Below, one piece after another: positions 52,869-62,151 of a DNA stretch of 64,000 bases. The stretch is from assembly GCA_902779305.1 (NCBI GenBank), contig CACZBD010000005.1, positions 124,001 through 188,000 on the forward strand, read 5' to 3'. How positions within the stretch are numbered: the stretch's first letter is position 1; every line of letters begins with the position of its first letter. Position numbers and translations under genes: made by a program. This DNA is from an uncultured Lachnospiraceae bacterium. GTDB lineage: Bacteria > Bacillota > Clostridia > Lachnospirales > Lachnospiraceae. The notes under the pieces were generated by a model. That model was not told where the DNA came from and ran no database searches. It saw only the letters and a program-made list of their open reading frames with translations.

Positions 52869-53831
52869 ATGCAGATCATAAAGGCTGCCAATTTTGCCGA
52901 AGAAATGAAGAACACCGTGGAGCCGGCACTTGATGCCATTAAGACATCCGGGATCATGCCGGTCAAGGATGCGCCGGAAGGGCAGGGCATTTATTACGAC
53001 ATCTACAAAACACCGAATGCCACAGCCGCGATCGTCATGAGCCACGGATTCTCCGAAAATGCCGAGAAACTCAAGGAAGTCATCTACTACATGGTGGAAA
53101 AAGGCTACCGGGTCTATGCCGTCGATCACCGCGGACACGGCCGTTCCTTCAGGCAGTCCTATCATCCGAATCTGGCCAATCTGCACAGTTTTTACGATTA
53201 TGTGGAGGATCTGCACCAGTTCGTGTCCCTGATCGTCAAAACCGATACCAAACTGCCGCTCTTCATCTGGGGGCACTCCATGGGTGGTGGGATCGCCGCA
53301 ACCTATATCGAAAGGTACCCGGATGATTTTAAAAAGGCGGTCCTCTCTTCCCCGATGCTCAAACTCAAGCTCCCCATGCCGGAATGGATCACAAGGCTCT
53401 TTACCGGCCTTGTCTGCCTGATCGGCCGTTCCGACACCTTCGGTCCGGGACAGAGCGGCTATAAGGGCTTTGAGAAATTTGAAGGCTCCTCCTCATCCAA
53501 TGAGGCCCGTTTCAACTACTACCAGCATAAAAAAGCTTCAACACTGGCTTTTCAGATCAGTGCGACCAGTTACGGCTGGATCTACCATTCCGTCGTTGCG
53601 ATCGCAAGGGCCCGTTCCAAAAGAGCCTGCGCAAAGATCAAAATCCCTGTCCTGATCCTGCGCTGCACACAGGATGCGCTGATCGATCCCTCAGGTCTTG
53701 ATCAATTTGCAAAGAACACGCGCAGATGTAAGATCGTAGATTTCGATAACAGCCGTCATGAAATATACAACAGCGATGACGCTGTCATCGCTGCGTATTA
53801 CAACACCATCTTTTCCTTCCTGGAACGTTAA
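52869..53831 (+). CDS. Alpha/beta hydrolase, monoacylglycerol-lipase/serine-aminopeptidase-like
   Basis: This 320-residue protein has the S33-type alpha/beta hydrolase layout: oxyanion loop AIVMSHGFSENAEKL, YAVDHRGHGRSF, nucleophile Ser in FIWGHSMGGGIAATYIERYP, Asp in TQDALIDPSG and catalytic His in NSRHEI. A lid with mixed helices lies between (about 160-230). It has no signal peptide and so acts in the cytosol, hydrolysing an ester or lipid substrate that cannot be identified. AGGAGGCCACC precedes the ATG. Its stop overlaps the convergent lgt stop: both use the same TTAA. Confidence 0.93.
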   Translation: MQIIKAANFAEEMKNTVEPALDAIKTSGIMPVKDAPEGQGIYYDIYKTPNATAAIVMSHGFSENAEKLKEVIYYMVEKGYRVYAVDHRGHGRSFRQSYHPNLANLHSFYDYVEDLHQFVSLIVKTDTKLPLFIWGHSMGGGIAATYIERYPDDFKKAVLSSPMLKLKLPMPEWITRLFTGLVCLIGRSDTFGPGQSGYKGFEKFEGSSSSNEARFNYYQHKKASTLAFQISATSYGWIYHSVVAIARARSKRACAKIKIPVLILRCTQDALIDPSGLDQFAKNTRRCKIVDFDNSRHEIYNSDDAVIAAYYNTIFSFLER

Positions 53832-54637
53832 GACTTCTCTTTTCCCGTCTTCACATAGTCCGCAGAGGTAAACGGCACCGGAAACTCCACGGGAGTTTTC
53901 TTCCTGTATGCAAATACGAGCAACCCAACGCTGATCACAAAAAGCAGGATCGAGATGAACTGCGATGTGGACAGGATCCCCACATTTCCTCTCGGGTCAT
54001 TTCTGAAGATCTCAATGATAAACCGCCCGATACTGTAGGACAGAAGATACCAGCCCGTCACGCAGAGCCTGTATTTTGCCTTTCTCGCATAAATGATGAG
54101 CCCCAGCGCGATCAGCAGCATTCCCGCTGCCGAAAACAGCTGTGTCGGAAGCAGTTTGACACCTGCCGGTGCAAGACAGCCTTCCGGAAAGACCACCCCG
54201 AACGGACCATTCGTCTCTCTTCCGTAGCAGCAGCCTGCCATAAAACAGCCGATCCTTCCGATCCCCTGATTGATCGCAACAGAAGGCGAAAACAGGTCCA
54301 GATACGTCATCACCGAGATCTTTTTGACCTTGCAGTAGATCACGATCGAAAGAATACCGGTAAGGATCCCGCCGTAAACAACGAATCCCTCGGTCCCCAA
54401 AGCTCCCCTCGGGTCGGCAAGAAACTCCTGAAAATACACAATGAGAAACAGCAGTTTTCCGCCGAGAAACCCAAAGAGCAGGACAAAGATCGCCATATTG
54501 ATAAAATGGTCCGGAGAAAGTCCCCTGATCTTTGCGCGGTATGTGCCAAGCAGCACGGCCGCAAGAAATCCCAGACCGATCATTAAGCCGTAGCCGTGGA
54601 CCGTGATTTTTCCGATCGTAAACAGATCTATCGCCAT
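53828..54637 (-). CDS. lgt: Prolipoprotein diacylglyceryl transferase
   Basis: This 269-residue membrane enzyme adds the diacylglyceryl group to the lipobox Cys of lipoproteins such as the GerMN protein in this window. It has seven helices, an N-terminal HGYGLMIGLGFLAAV with the catalytic His, a GGILTGI segment and the signature GIGRIGCFMAGCCYGRET; the two Cys are typical of the Firmicute branch. The C-terminal helix block FIIEIFRNDPRG contains the conserved FR-D. It overlaps the convergent hydrolase gene by four bases. The ribosome-binding site is weak. Confidence 0.95.
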   Translation of the reverse strand: MAIDLFTIGKITVHGYGLMIGLGFLAAVLLGTYRAKIRGLSPDHFINMAIFVLLFGFLGGKLLFLIVYFQEFLADPRGALGTEGFVVYGGILTGILSIVIYCKVKKISVMTYLDLFSPSVAINQGIGRIGCFMAGCCYGRETNGPFGVVFPEGCLAPAGVKLLPTQLFSAAGMLLIALGLIIYARKAKYRLCVTGWYLLSYSIGRFIIEIFRNDPRGNVGILSTSQFISILLFVISVGLLVFAYRKKTPVEFPVPFTSADYVKTGKEKS

Positions 54638-54685
54638 TCCTACAAACGCTTCCTCTCGTCAAACTTTGCTCATTATAGCATAAAC

Positions 54686-54937
54686 CTATTCCTTTTCAAG
54701 CGCTTCCCTCAGCGCTTTGGAAAGCTGGTCCGGACAGGAGGTCGGCTTCATGCCGCAGCGGATGCCTTCCAAACGTCCGATGACATCTTCCGCTCTCTGC
54801 CCTTCCACCAGGCGGCTGACCCCCTGCAGGTTGCCGTTACAGCCTCCCACAAAGGAAACGTTGCTGATCACGCCGTCATTCAGTTCAAAACTGATCTGTT
54901 TGGAACAGGTTCCTTTTGTCGTATAAGTATGTCTCAT
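54686..54937 (-). CDS. TSCPD-domain protein (TIGR03905 type)
   Basis: This 83-residue protein matches the TSCPD domain: HTYTTKGTCSKQISFELNDGVI, SFVGGCNGNLQGVSRLV, and IRCGMKPTSCPDQLSKAL with the domain's namesake TSCPD. Two conserved Cys (of CNGN and RCG) plus TSC may bind a metal. The domain also occurs at the end of B12-dependent ribonucleotide reductases, but the free-standing protein has no assigned role. GGAAGGAAGAAGGG lies upstream. It sits between the GH3 gene and lgt on the same strand. Confidence 0.9.
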   Translation of the reverse strand: MRHTYTTKGTCSKQISFELNDGVISNVSFVGGCNGNLQGVSRLVEGQRAEDVIGRLEGIRCGMKPTSCPDQLSKALREALEKE

Positions 54938-54968
54938 GATTTTCCCTTCTTCCTTCCGTAAGCCGGTC

Positions 54969-57383
54969 CTATTCCAGCCGCATCAGAACGTTCAGCATTC
55001 TCTTCACGCTGACGAGCATGTTCTCTCTTGTGATCACGCCTTTTTCAAGCGCTTCCATCAGTCTGTCGGGATAGCCGCGGCCCATCTTGATGTCGTTGCC
55101 AGCAAGCAGTTCCTTGTAGTGCTCGCCTGCCGTCCACCAGTCTGTGGTCACAAAGCCCTTGAAATCCCATTCATCCCGGAGGATGCCTTCGAGCATATCC
55201 TTGTATTCGCTCGCCCGATGTCCGTTGATCACGTTATAGGAAGACATGATCGTCCAAGGGTCCGCTTCCTTCACGATGATCTCAAACGCCTTCAGATAGA
55301 TTTCGCGGATCGCTCTCTCGCTGGCTCTCGAATCGCACTGTTTGCGGTTCGTCTCTTTATTGTTCAGTGCGAAATGCTTAACGCTTGCGCCGATCCGGTT
55401 GCTCTGGATCCCGCGCACCATCGCGGACGCCAGTTTTCCGGTCAGGTACGGATCTTCCGAATAGTACTCAAAATTACGGCCGCAGAGCGGACTTCTGTGA
55501 ATGTTGATCGCAGGTGTCAGCCAGAAACCGATATTGTTCTCTTTCACCTCAAGACCCGCATGGTAGCCGACTTCTTCGATGATCTCCGGGTCCCAGGAAG
55601 ATGCAAGCAGCGTCGCGCAGGGCCATGCCGTCGTGCAGACGCCGCGGTCCGGCCTGATCCTGAGGCCTGCAGGGCCGTCTTCGGTCATCACGTTCGGGAT
55701 CCCGTAAAGCGGCAGATTGCCGAAGCCGAACGTATCCGCAAGCCCGGTATTGGGCTGTCCGCCGAGGAGCTCTGCCAGCATCCGGTCGGAAAGCTGGGAG
55801 AGAAAGTCATCGAGGGTGACTTTTCCTGCTGCCACATCCGAAAGCGTCTTGACGTTCTCGATGCCCGGTCCCCACATATGCTGTCCGGCCTTAAAGTCCA
55901 CATCCGGCGTAAAGCCTTCAAATACTGCTTCGGATAAGGGTGTCAGCGCATTTTCGTTCTTATCGTTCGGCGTTCCCATCGGAAGTGTCTCAAAGGATCC
56001 ATCGGCGAGCATTCTCTTTTCAAGCTCTGTGGACGCCATCTTTTCGGATAATTTTTCCACCACACGATCGCTGTCCACACGGAATACAAACGCGTTCTTC
56101 TCTGTATCCCTGACAGAAGTCCCCACATGGAAGAAGTAGTCGCCCGCTTCGAGCACATAAGCGGACTTCTCGATCTTCCCAAGATCATCATAGGACGCAA
56201 GTCCGTAAGCATCAAAGCTCATGCAAAGGCGCTGGGATTCGCCGGGGGAGAGCGTTTTGGTCTTTGCAAATGCGACCAGTTCCCTTGCAGGCTTCCCAAG
56301 TTTGCCCTGCGGCTTCTCGCAGTAAACCTGTACGACCTCTTTTCCGGAAAGATCACCCGTATTCAGCACTTCTGCAAGCACGCGGAAATCGTCTCCGTTT
56401 TGTGTGATCGCCACGTCACGGATCTCAAATGTCGTATAGGAAAGGCCAAATCCGAAGGGATAGACCACTTTTTCGGCCATGCCGGGAATCGTTTCAAAAT
56501 AGCGGTAACCCACATAGATATCTTCAAAATAGTCCACATGGTCGTTGGATGCATGGAAGGTCTTCGTCGACGGATAATCTTCGAGGCGGGCCGCATAGGT
56601 GTCGCTCAGTTTTCCGCTCGGCGTGTTCAGGCCGCATAACAGCGTTGCCGCGGCAAGTCCGCCTTCCATACCGCCCTGGAATGCAAGCAGCACGCCCTGA
56701 ATCCTGTCATGATCACGGAACCAGCCGGTGTCAACGATCCCGCCGACGTTCAGCACGACGATCACGCTGCCGAAATTTGCCGTGACGGCATCCACCATTT
56801 TCTGTTCCTCATCTGTTAAGTAAAAATCACCCTTTTTAAAGATCTTTGCGGCAATCCCTGTCAGATCGCCGTCCTCTTTCTGGATCTTGTCGCCGTCAAA
56901 ACTGCTCTTCCGGTCCCAGCCCTCGCCGGAATAACGGCTGATGCTGATGATCGCCGTGTCCGTATAGGCCTTCGCTTCCGAAAGCAGATCTGCGGGCACT
57001 TCGGGCTCCGCAAGCATGCCGGGCTGGCTGCCCTCTTCATAGGCATGCTCCACATAGGTTCTGTAATAATCCGCAAGGTTCTCGAATACGGCAACTCTGT
57101 CACCGAGTTCCTTAAAACCTTCATACAGGTTGCGGTTATATGAAACCGTCACATCACCGCTGCCGCCGCCGCCTTTGACATAATCAAATGTACCTTTGCC
57201 GAACAGGGCAACTCTCTGCCCCCGTTTCAGCGGAAGCACGGAATCTTCATTTTTTAACAGGACCATGCCTTCCTGCGCCGCTTTGCAGGACAATGCAATG
57301 TGTTCTTCGGAAGCAGTGACTCTCCTGCCGTCCTTTCCAAGCGGTGTTCCCGGTAAAAACTGATATCTGGCCCATTTCTGCAT
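54969..57383 (-). CDS. GH3-family glycoside hydrolase with permuted domain order
   Basis: This 804-residue protein has no signal peptide and is probably intracellular. The first half (about 30-300) resembles the C-terminal (alpha/beta sandwich) domain of standard GH3 enzymes (GMVLLKNEDSVLPLKRGQRVALFG). A fibronectin-III-like domain (about 340-450) follows, and the last third is the catalytic TIM barrel: GLRIRPDRG, NIHRSPLCGRNFEYYSEDP, GASVKHFALNN and GFVTTDWWTAGEHY with the nucleophile Asp. The order is therefore reversed compared with most GH3 proteins, as in the known beta-glucosidases of Ruminococcus albus and Butyrivibrio. The likely substrate is a beta-linked gluco- or xylo-oligosaccharide. 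ATG at 57383 follows AGGAGGAGAAG. Confidence 0.9.
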   Translation of the reverse strand: MQKWARYQFLPGTPLGKDGRRVTASEEHIALSCKAAQEGMVLLKNEDSVLPLKRGQRVALFGKGTFDYVKGGGGSGDVTVSYNRNLYEGFKELGDRVAVFENLADYYRTYVEHAYEEGSQPGMLAEPEVPADLLSEAKAYTDTAIISISRYSGEGWDRKSSFDGDKIQKEDGDLTGIAAKIFKKGDFYLTDEEQKMVDAVTANFGSVIVVLNVGGIVDTGWFRDHDRIQGVLLAFQGGMEGGLAAATLLCGLNTPSGKLSDTYAARLEDYPSTKTFHASNDHVDYFEDIYVGYRYFETIPGMAEKVVYPFGFGLSYTTFEIRDVAITQNGDDFRVLAEVLNTGDLSGKEVVQVYCEKPQGKLGKPARELVAFAKTKTLSPGESQRLCMSFDAYGLASYDDLGKIEKSAYVLEAGDYFFHVGTSVRDTEKNAFVFRVDSDRVVEKLSEKMASTELEKRMLADGSFETLPMGTPNDKNENALTPLSEAVFEGFTPDVDFKAGQHMWGPGIENVKTLSDVAAGKVTLDDFLSQLSDRMLAELLGGQPNTGLADTFGFGNLPLYGIPNVMTEDGPAGLRIRPDRGVCTTAWPCATLLASSWDPEIIEEVGYHAGLEVKENNIGFWLTPAINIHRSPLCGRNFEYYSEDPYLTGKLASAMVRGIQSNRIGASVKHFALNNKETNRKQCDSRASERAIREIYLKAFEIIVKEADPWTIMSSYNVINGHRASEYKDMLEGILRDEWDFKGFVTTDWWTAGEHYKELLAGNDIKMGRGYPDRLMEALEKGVITRENMLVSVKRMLNVLMRLE

Positions 57384-57465
57384 ACGCTTCTCCTCCTGTG
57401 TGTCCGTTTGATTTCCGGCCAGTCCCCAATACGTCCGGTCCGGTCTTTGGACACCTGTACCACTC

Positions 57466-57494
57466 ATTATACAGAAGTCTGTGCCCTTTTCCAA
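57466..57494 (-). promoter_or_regulatory. Promoter of the GH3 gene
   Basis: TTGGAA (57489-57494) and a perfect TATAAT (57466-57471) are separated by 17 bp on the minus strand. The leader is about 75 nt long. Confidence 0.7.
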
Positions 57495-57545
57495 CAGAGA
57501 TTTTATAAAGTTTCCGTAAAGTCACATGACGTACGAGATTATTTG

Positions 57546-57603
57546 AGTTTTGTCAAACAAATCCGGGCTGTCGACCGACAGACCGGATTTGTTTGACAAA
57601 ACT
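57546..57603. repeat. 58-bp near-perfect palindrome at the edge of the low-GC island
   Basis: Arms of 21 bp (57546-57566 and 57583-57603, containing GTCAAACAAATCC) are perfect inverted copies. The 16-bp centre is itself an inverted repeat (CTGTCG-AC-CGACAG), so almost the whole 58 bp would fold as one hairpin. The region 57384-57670 contains no gene apart from this and the GH3 promoter. Confidence 0.9.
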
Positions 57604-57670
57604 ATAGAACCACCTTGTATTATTCGAAATTGATCTTAATTAGTTATAAGCCCCATCTAACTCTAGCTTT

Positions 57671-59218
57671 CTATTTATTACTAAGACCGTGTCTCATTCC
57701 TTTAATTATTGATAAAGCCGTCGTAACAAAGTATTGTTGCTCTGTTTTCTTCAGAAAGAATAGACAAAACATTCCGTTTGGAAGCGCAAGACATAATAAT
57801 CCTCTAATTATAATATTGGCAATTAGGTTATCTATATGAATAAGACTACATAAACCATACGAAACAACTGCACATCCAATCATGGTAATCACATATATTG
57901 CTGAAGTCATTATATACTTCTTTACTTCAATTCTTAATAAATTATGATTAACATTATATATTAGCCATGGACTACCTATGCATGTCCACGTAAAAATGGT
58001 AGCTATAAGAACTCCCTTTATTCCAATAATGTTCACAAGAATTATATTTATGCATAAGTTAGACACTGAAATTATAAGCGGTCTAAACCTATCACCATGC
58101 CATATCCCTCCTGCATTTTTAAAAACCATAAGTGTTCTTGGGGCTATCTCTGCCACAAGATATGTTGCAAATAAGACAACCATAGAAAATTCCAAAAGAT
58201 ACTCTTTACCCACCCACAACTCCATAAAAGGTTGGTACAAACACACAAGAGATGTGACACAGAAATTAAGGAAGAAAAAGGAAATATGCCTAATATTATA
58301 TAACAATTTCCTATTCTCCCGTTCATCATTCACTATCAGGCTGTTAGCGATACCGGCCTCACAGGCATTATAAAATACTGCAAAAAAGGAGATTATTGTC
58401 AAAAGAATAGTGTTATAGTTTTGATATACCGCAAGGACATCTAAGCCCAAAAAAGAAGAAATCACTATTGAATCAGCAGAATGAAATGCCACATCCCCTA
58501 TTTTTAAAGTGAACAGATCTTTGACCTTTCTAAAAATCTCATTTCTTTCTTCCTGCGGAAGTACTCCAGTAGCAATAAACTGGGGGTAGGTTTTCTTAGA
58601 TGCAAAGCCAGTGATCACATTTATCGCAATTGCAGAAAGGATACTAATGACTAAAAATGCATAATAATTTCTGAATCTTATAAGACATACAAGCTGTAAT
58701 ATATATGTTACTAAAGACACCGTCGAACTAATAATATTCAAAACATCTATTCGCTGAAACGCATAGAATAGTGAATTTCTATACGCAAACATCCAATAGG
58801 AAAGAACCGTCGCCCCAAGGTACATTAAATAGACCGCATAAATATTTATGTCAGAAGGAACACTGTTTTTGATTAGAAGCGGTATAAACGGCATTATTGC
58901 CAGTCCTAATCCCAAAATTATCAAACCTATAATTCGATAACAGCGCCTGTAAAGGTTCATAAGTGCGCATATTTTTTCTTCATCATCATCTACAATCGGC
59001 TTGTACATGCTGAAAACAAGCGCCGAGGAAACTCCTAGTTCTGCAAGATTAAGAACTTGTAATAAGGACTCAAAAAAGCTGGATAAGCCAAGATAGCTTA
59101 CCCCTATTGTGTGAATAAATACTGTTCTGATAATAAATGAAAATACAATGATAACGGTTTTTTGGAGTCCTCCCCAAAAAGTACCAAAAATCGCATTTTT
59201 CTTTCTATTAATGACCAT
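57671..59218 (-). CDS. Polysaccharide flippase (Wzx/RfbX-like), low GC
   Basis: This 515-residue protein has about 14 membrane helices and opens NAIFGTFWGGLQKTVIIVFSFIIRTVFIHTIGVSYLGLSSFFESLLQVLNLAELGVSSALVFSMYKPIV, the usual pattern of Firmicute O-antigen/capsule flippases in the PST family. Codons are AT-rich compared with everything up to 57.5 kb. No glycosyltransferase gene is beside it, only the asparagine-synthetase-like gene upstream on the same strand. AAAGGAATCAT precedes the ATG. It probably exports a lipid-linked glycan or modified peptide, but the substrate is unknown. Confidence 0.85.
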   Translation of the reverse strand: MVINRKKNAIFGTFWGGLQKTVIIVFSFIIRTVFIHTIGVSYLGLSSFFESLLQVLNLAELGVSSALVFSMYKPIVDDDEEKICALMNLYRRCYRIIGLIILGLGLAIMPFIPLLIKNSVPSDINIYAVYLMYLGATVLSYWMFAYRNSLFYAFQRIDVLNIISSTVSLVTYILQLVCLIRFRNYYAFLVISILSAIAINVITGFASKKTYPQFIATGVLPQEERNEIFRKVKDLFTLKIGDVAFHSADSIVISSFLGLDVLAVYQNYNTILLTIISFFAVFYNACEAGIANSLIVNDERENRKLLYNIRHISFFFLNFCVTSLVCLYQPFMELWVGKEYLLEFSMVVLFATYLVAEIAPRTLMVFKNAGGIWHGDRFRPLIISVSNLCINIILVNIIGIKGVLIATIFTWTCIGSPWLIYNVNHNLLRIEVKKYIMTSAIYVITMIGCAVVSYGLCSLIHIDNLIANIIIRGLLCLALPNGMFCLFFLKKTEQQYFVTTALSIIKGMRHGLSNK

Positions 59219-59298
59219 ATGATTCCTTTAAACACTTTTATAAGACTTTTAGTGTAAGTGCCATAGTTATAAATTATATTTCATATTAATATTAATGA

Positions 59299-60768
59299 TC
59301 AATCATTCCACTGGTTTATTATGTTCCGATTTCTATTATATCTGATTCTCAAATGATACCAGAACTTACTCACAATATTACTGTCTTGTAATCCAATGGG
59401 AATATCGGATATTATTGGACAGCATTTATCAATAATGCTTTGTTGTGTAATCGTGCGTTTTATATTTCCATCAGGAAACCACGCTCTATGAAGCGCATAC
59501 ATCATTTCCAATAATACTTGGCAGTTGATCGGTGATACTCGGGTGCTATCAAACATATCAAACATTTGATATGAATACTTCAACCATGCCCCAATTCTCT
59601 GTTCCCAATATAGCCGCTCTGTCCAACCAATTCCCGGAACAACATTCTCATATATGTAGCTACTCCAACTATTCAAGGAATCAACATGTACAGATGAATT
59701 CCTCCAACTCTTTCCGCCCAGCATGCTTAAGCAGTCAATTATTCTGTCGGAATCCGTGACTTCTATCTTCCGTTTATCCAAATAACTATAGTATCCTCCT
59801 CCGAATTCCCACACTGTTCCCCATAGTACTATAGAATTAGTACCATTCGGAATATCCAAAGAACTTATGTACTGTCCGATTTCCGTTCCTCCCGTAGTCC
59901 TGCCTCCGCAATGCTCCAATATTTCACTTCGCTTAACAGTTTCTTCACTTTTATTGCGTTTCTTTTCTATATCATATAAATAGTGCAAAACTCCTGTTTT
60001 TTTACATATGGTCCGGGGTATTCTATAATCATACTCCATTGTATCCGGTCGCTTTATAGTATACGTACTAAACGGAATTTCACTGTGCTGTAGCAAAGCA
60101 AAAATAGTCCGACTATCTACTCCCCCAGTTAAAGGAAGCCAAATATTGTCACCGAATTTCGCGTATATGTTCTTTAGCAGTACCTCAAACTGTTCTATGA
60201 TCATACTTTCAAGATTATTTCTGTCATAACCAAGATATCTGCTAAAATCAAAGTCCTCACGGTTTACTATTTTACCAAGTGATAAGCTTATATATTGTGA
60301 AGGTAAAAGTGCTTTAATTCCATTTCTCGGCGTGTAAGGACCCGGATAATAATCAAAGAAATACGGATCTCCTCTATCGATTTCATAATTAGAACACCAA
60401 TATGAATTAGGTATTACTTCCGAAAGCAAAGCCAAACTACTTGAACAAACTACATCTCCATGAGCATCATATCCATAAAAGACACCAAATGTTCCACCTG
60501 CATCCATATAGATATTAGACTCGTCAAACAGAATCCATCTCCCACTCCAATTTTTCATATCCTGTACAACATTTTCATCTAAAACTATGCCCTTATGATG
60601 CTTTATGTGAAAAGCCTCTCCGAACAAGAATCTACTTCCATTTTTTTGAACATTTAATTGTTTATGGTAAGAAAGATAATAACCGTTAGATAAGTCAGTC
60701 GTTTTAAAATCCTCAGAATTATACCGAGCTTTCATAATAATAAACTGTCTTCTGTGTATGTTTCTCAT
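59299..60768 (-). CDS. Asparagine-synthetase-like (PP-loop) protein, low GC
   Basis: This 489-residue protein has an N-terminal class-II-amidotransferase-like domain lacking the catalytic Cys2 (about 1-150, with SGRWILFDESNIYMDAGGTFGVFYG) and a C-terminal synthetase domain with the ATP PP-loop WLPLTGGVDSRTIFALL (about 205-225). This architecture, without glutaminase Cys, occurs in lasso-peptide cyclases and in amide-forming enzymes of surface-polymer loci. The ATG at 60768 has GGAGG ten bases upstream; the frame to 60807 has none. It and the following flippase gene form an AT-rich pair, probably acquired together. No lasso precursor, protease or recognition element was seen around it. Confidence 0.8.
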   Translation of the reverse strand: MRNIHRRQFIIMKARYNSEDFKTTDLSNGYYLSYHKQLNVQKNGSRFLFGEAFHIKHHKGIVLDENVVQDMKNWSGRWILFDESNIYMDAGGTFGVFYGYDAHGDVVCSSSLALLSEVIPNSYWCSNYEIDRGDPYFFDYYPGPYTPRNGIKALLPSQYISLSLGKIVNREDFDFSRYLGYDRNNLESMIIEQFEVLLKNIYAKFGDNIWLPLTGGVDSRTIFALLQHSEIPFSTYTIKRPDTMEYDYRIPRTICKKTGVLHYLYDIEKKRNKSEETVKRSEILEHCGGRTTGGTEIGQYISSLDIPNGTNSIVLWGTVWEFGGGYYSYLDKRKIEVTDSDRIIDCLSMLGGKSWRNSSVHVDSLNSWSSYIYENVVPGIGWTERLYWEQRIGAWLKYSYQMFDMFDSTRVSPINCQVLLEMMYALHRAWFPDGNIKRTITQQSIIDKCCPIISDIPIGLQDSNIVSKFWYHLRIRYNRNRNIINQWND

Positions 60769-60982
60769 TAGATTATTGCCTCCGGAACACATGTTTTCAA
60801 TCAGCATAATACTATCTCAAATTGCTTTTATATCTTTCTAACTGCGAACCTTTGTGCCAATATTTTATTGGGTTCTCAAAAAATGATTTTACACTTTTTT
60901 ATTTTTTTTTACAACATAAGTGGTCTCCTTTGAGTGGATCCGAATTATATGGCAGATGATTTACATATCATATTTCAAATTG

Positions 60983-60991
60983 TGGTAAAAT
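60983..60991 (+). promoter_or_regulatory. Extended -10 promoter of the decayed symporter gene
   Basis: TGGTAAAAT matches an extended -10. TTTACA about 20 bp upstream is a poor -35 distance. The 60769-60982 stretch is AT-rich and contains nothing else I recognise. Confidence 0.4.
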
Positions 60992-61050
60992 GAATACAAA
61001 TGAATTTCCGGTCATTTCGACCTGATCCGGAACATGCGGGGGACAGACCG

Positions 61051-62112
61051 ATGGATTTTGCATCAGCAGCAGAATATGTTGATAAACTCTTATGGGGATG
61101 GCATCAGATCACCATCCTGCTCGGCACCCATCTTTTCATGTGTTTCAAAACGGGATTTATACAGAAAAATCTCTTCAAGGCCATAAAGCTCTCCGTAACA
61201 TAAGATCCGGATGCGCCGGGTGATGTGTCCCAGTTTGGCGCGCTCACGACAGCGCTCGCTTCAACCGTCGGTACGGCAGCCATCATCGGCGGTGTAAAGT
61301 CCATCACCAAAGTATCCGAGAAACTTGTTCCTTTTATGGCGATCTTCTATGTGCTCGGCTGTCTGACGATCCTGATCATGAATGCGGATGTGATGAAAGA
61401 AACGATCATCACGATCGTTTCAGCGGCGTTTGCTCCAAGAGCCGCAGGCGGCGGATTTATCGGCAGCACCATTTCCACCGCATGCAGATACGGAATTGCA
61501 AGAGGACTGTTTTCCAATGAATCGGGAATGGGATCCGCGCCGCTCGTGGCTGCGGCGGCACAGACGAGAAACCCCAAAAGACAGGCGCTGGTCTCCATGA
61601 CGGGAACTTTCTGGGATACGGTAGTTGTCTGCCTCATGACAGGCCTGGCGCTGGTCTCCTGTATCATTAAGCACCCGTTCATAGACGCAACAAGCGGAAA
61701 CGGTTCCGAACTGACTTCCCTGGCCTTTTCGACCATTCCCGTCGTCGGGAATCCTGTTCTTGTGATCGGCCTGATCACGTTCACATTCTCCACCATGCTG
61801 GGATAGTACTACTACGGCGAACGCTGTGCCGTTTATCTGTTCGGTGAAAAGATCATTCTGACCTATAAGATCATCTGGATCTGCGGGATCTTTGTCGGTT
61901 CGATCGCCGAGCTGAAAGTCATCTGGAACATCGCAGACATCCTAAACGGACTTATGACGCTCCCAAACATCGTTGCAATCCTGCTTCTGTCCGGAACGAT
62001 CGCAAAGGAAACCAAAAAATATGCCGGCAAGCATCTTGATGATTTCGATGATTCCGAAATCCCGGTCGAAAAAATGCAAAGAAGGGAAAACTGTTATAAA
62101 TTCGTTGATTGA
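61051..62112 (+). pseudogene. Decayed sodium:alanine symporter (AGCS family)
   Basis: One reading frame from ATG 61051 to TGA 62110 encodes pieces of an AlsT-type symporter. The N-terminal ILLGTHLFMCFKTGFIQ resembles the family's first helix, and QFGALTTALASTVGT, GGVKSITKVSEKLVPFMAIFYVLG, NESGMGSAPLVAAAA and STMLG*YYYGERCAVYLFGEK follow. Two in-frame stops break it: TAA at 61201 and TAG at 61804, where the family has Trp in LGWSYYGE. About a hundred or more residues are missing after ASTVGT, so the transport core is incomplete. Frame is kept throughout, so the lesions are two nonsense changes and one in-frame deletion. The gene is not expected to be functional. Confidence 0.85.
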
Positions 62113-62151
62113 CAGCAGTCATCCAAATGTGCTATAAATATAAGGTCGCAC

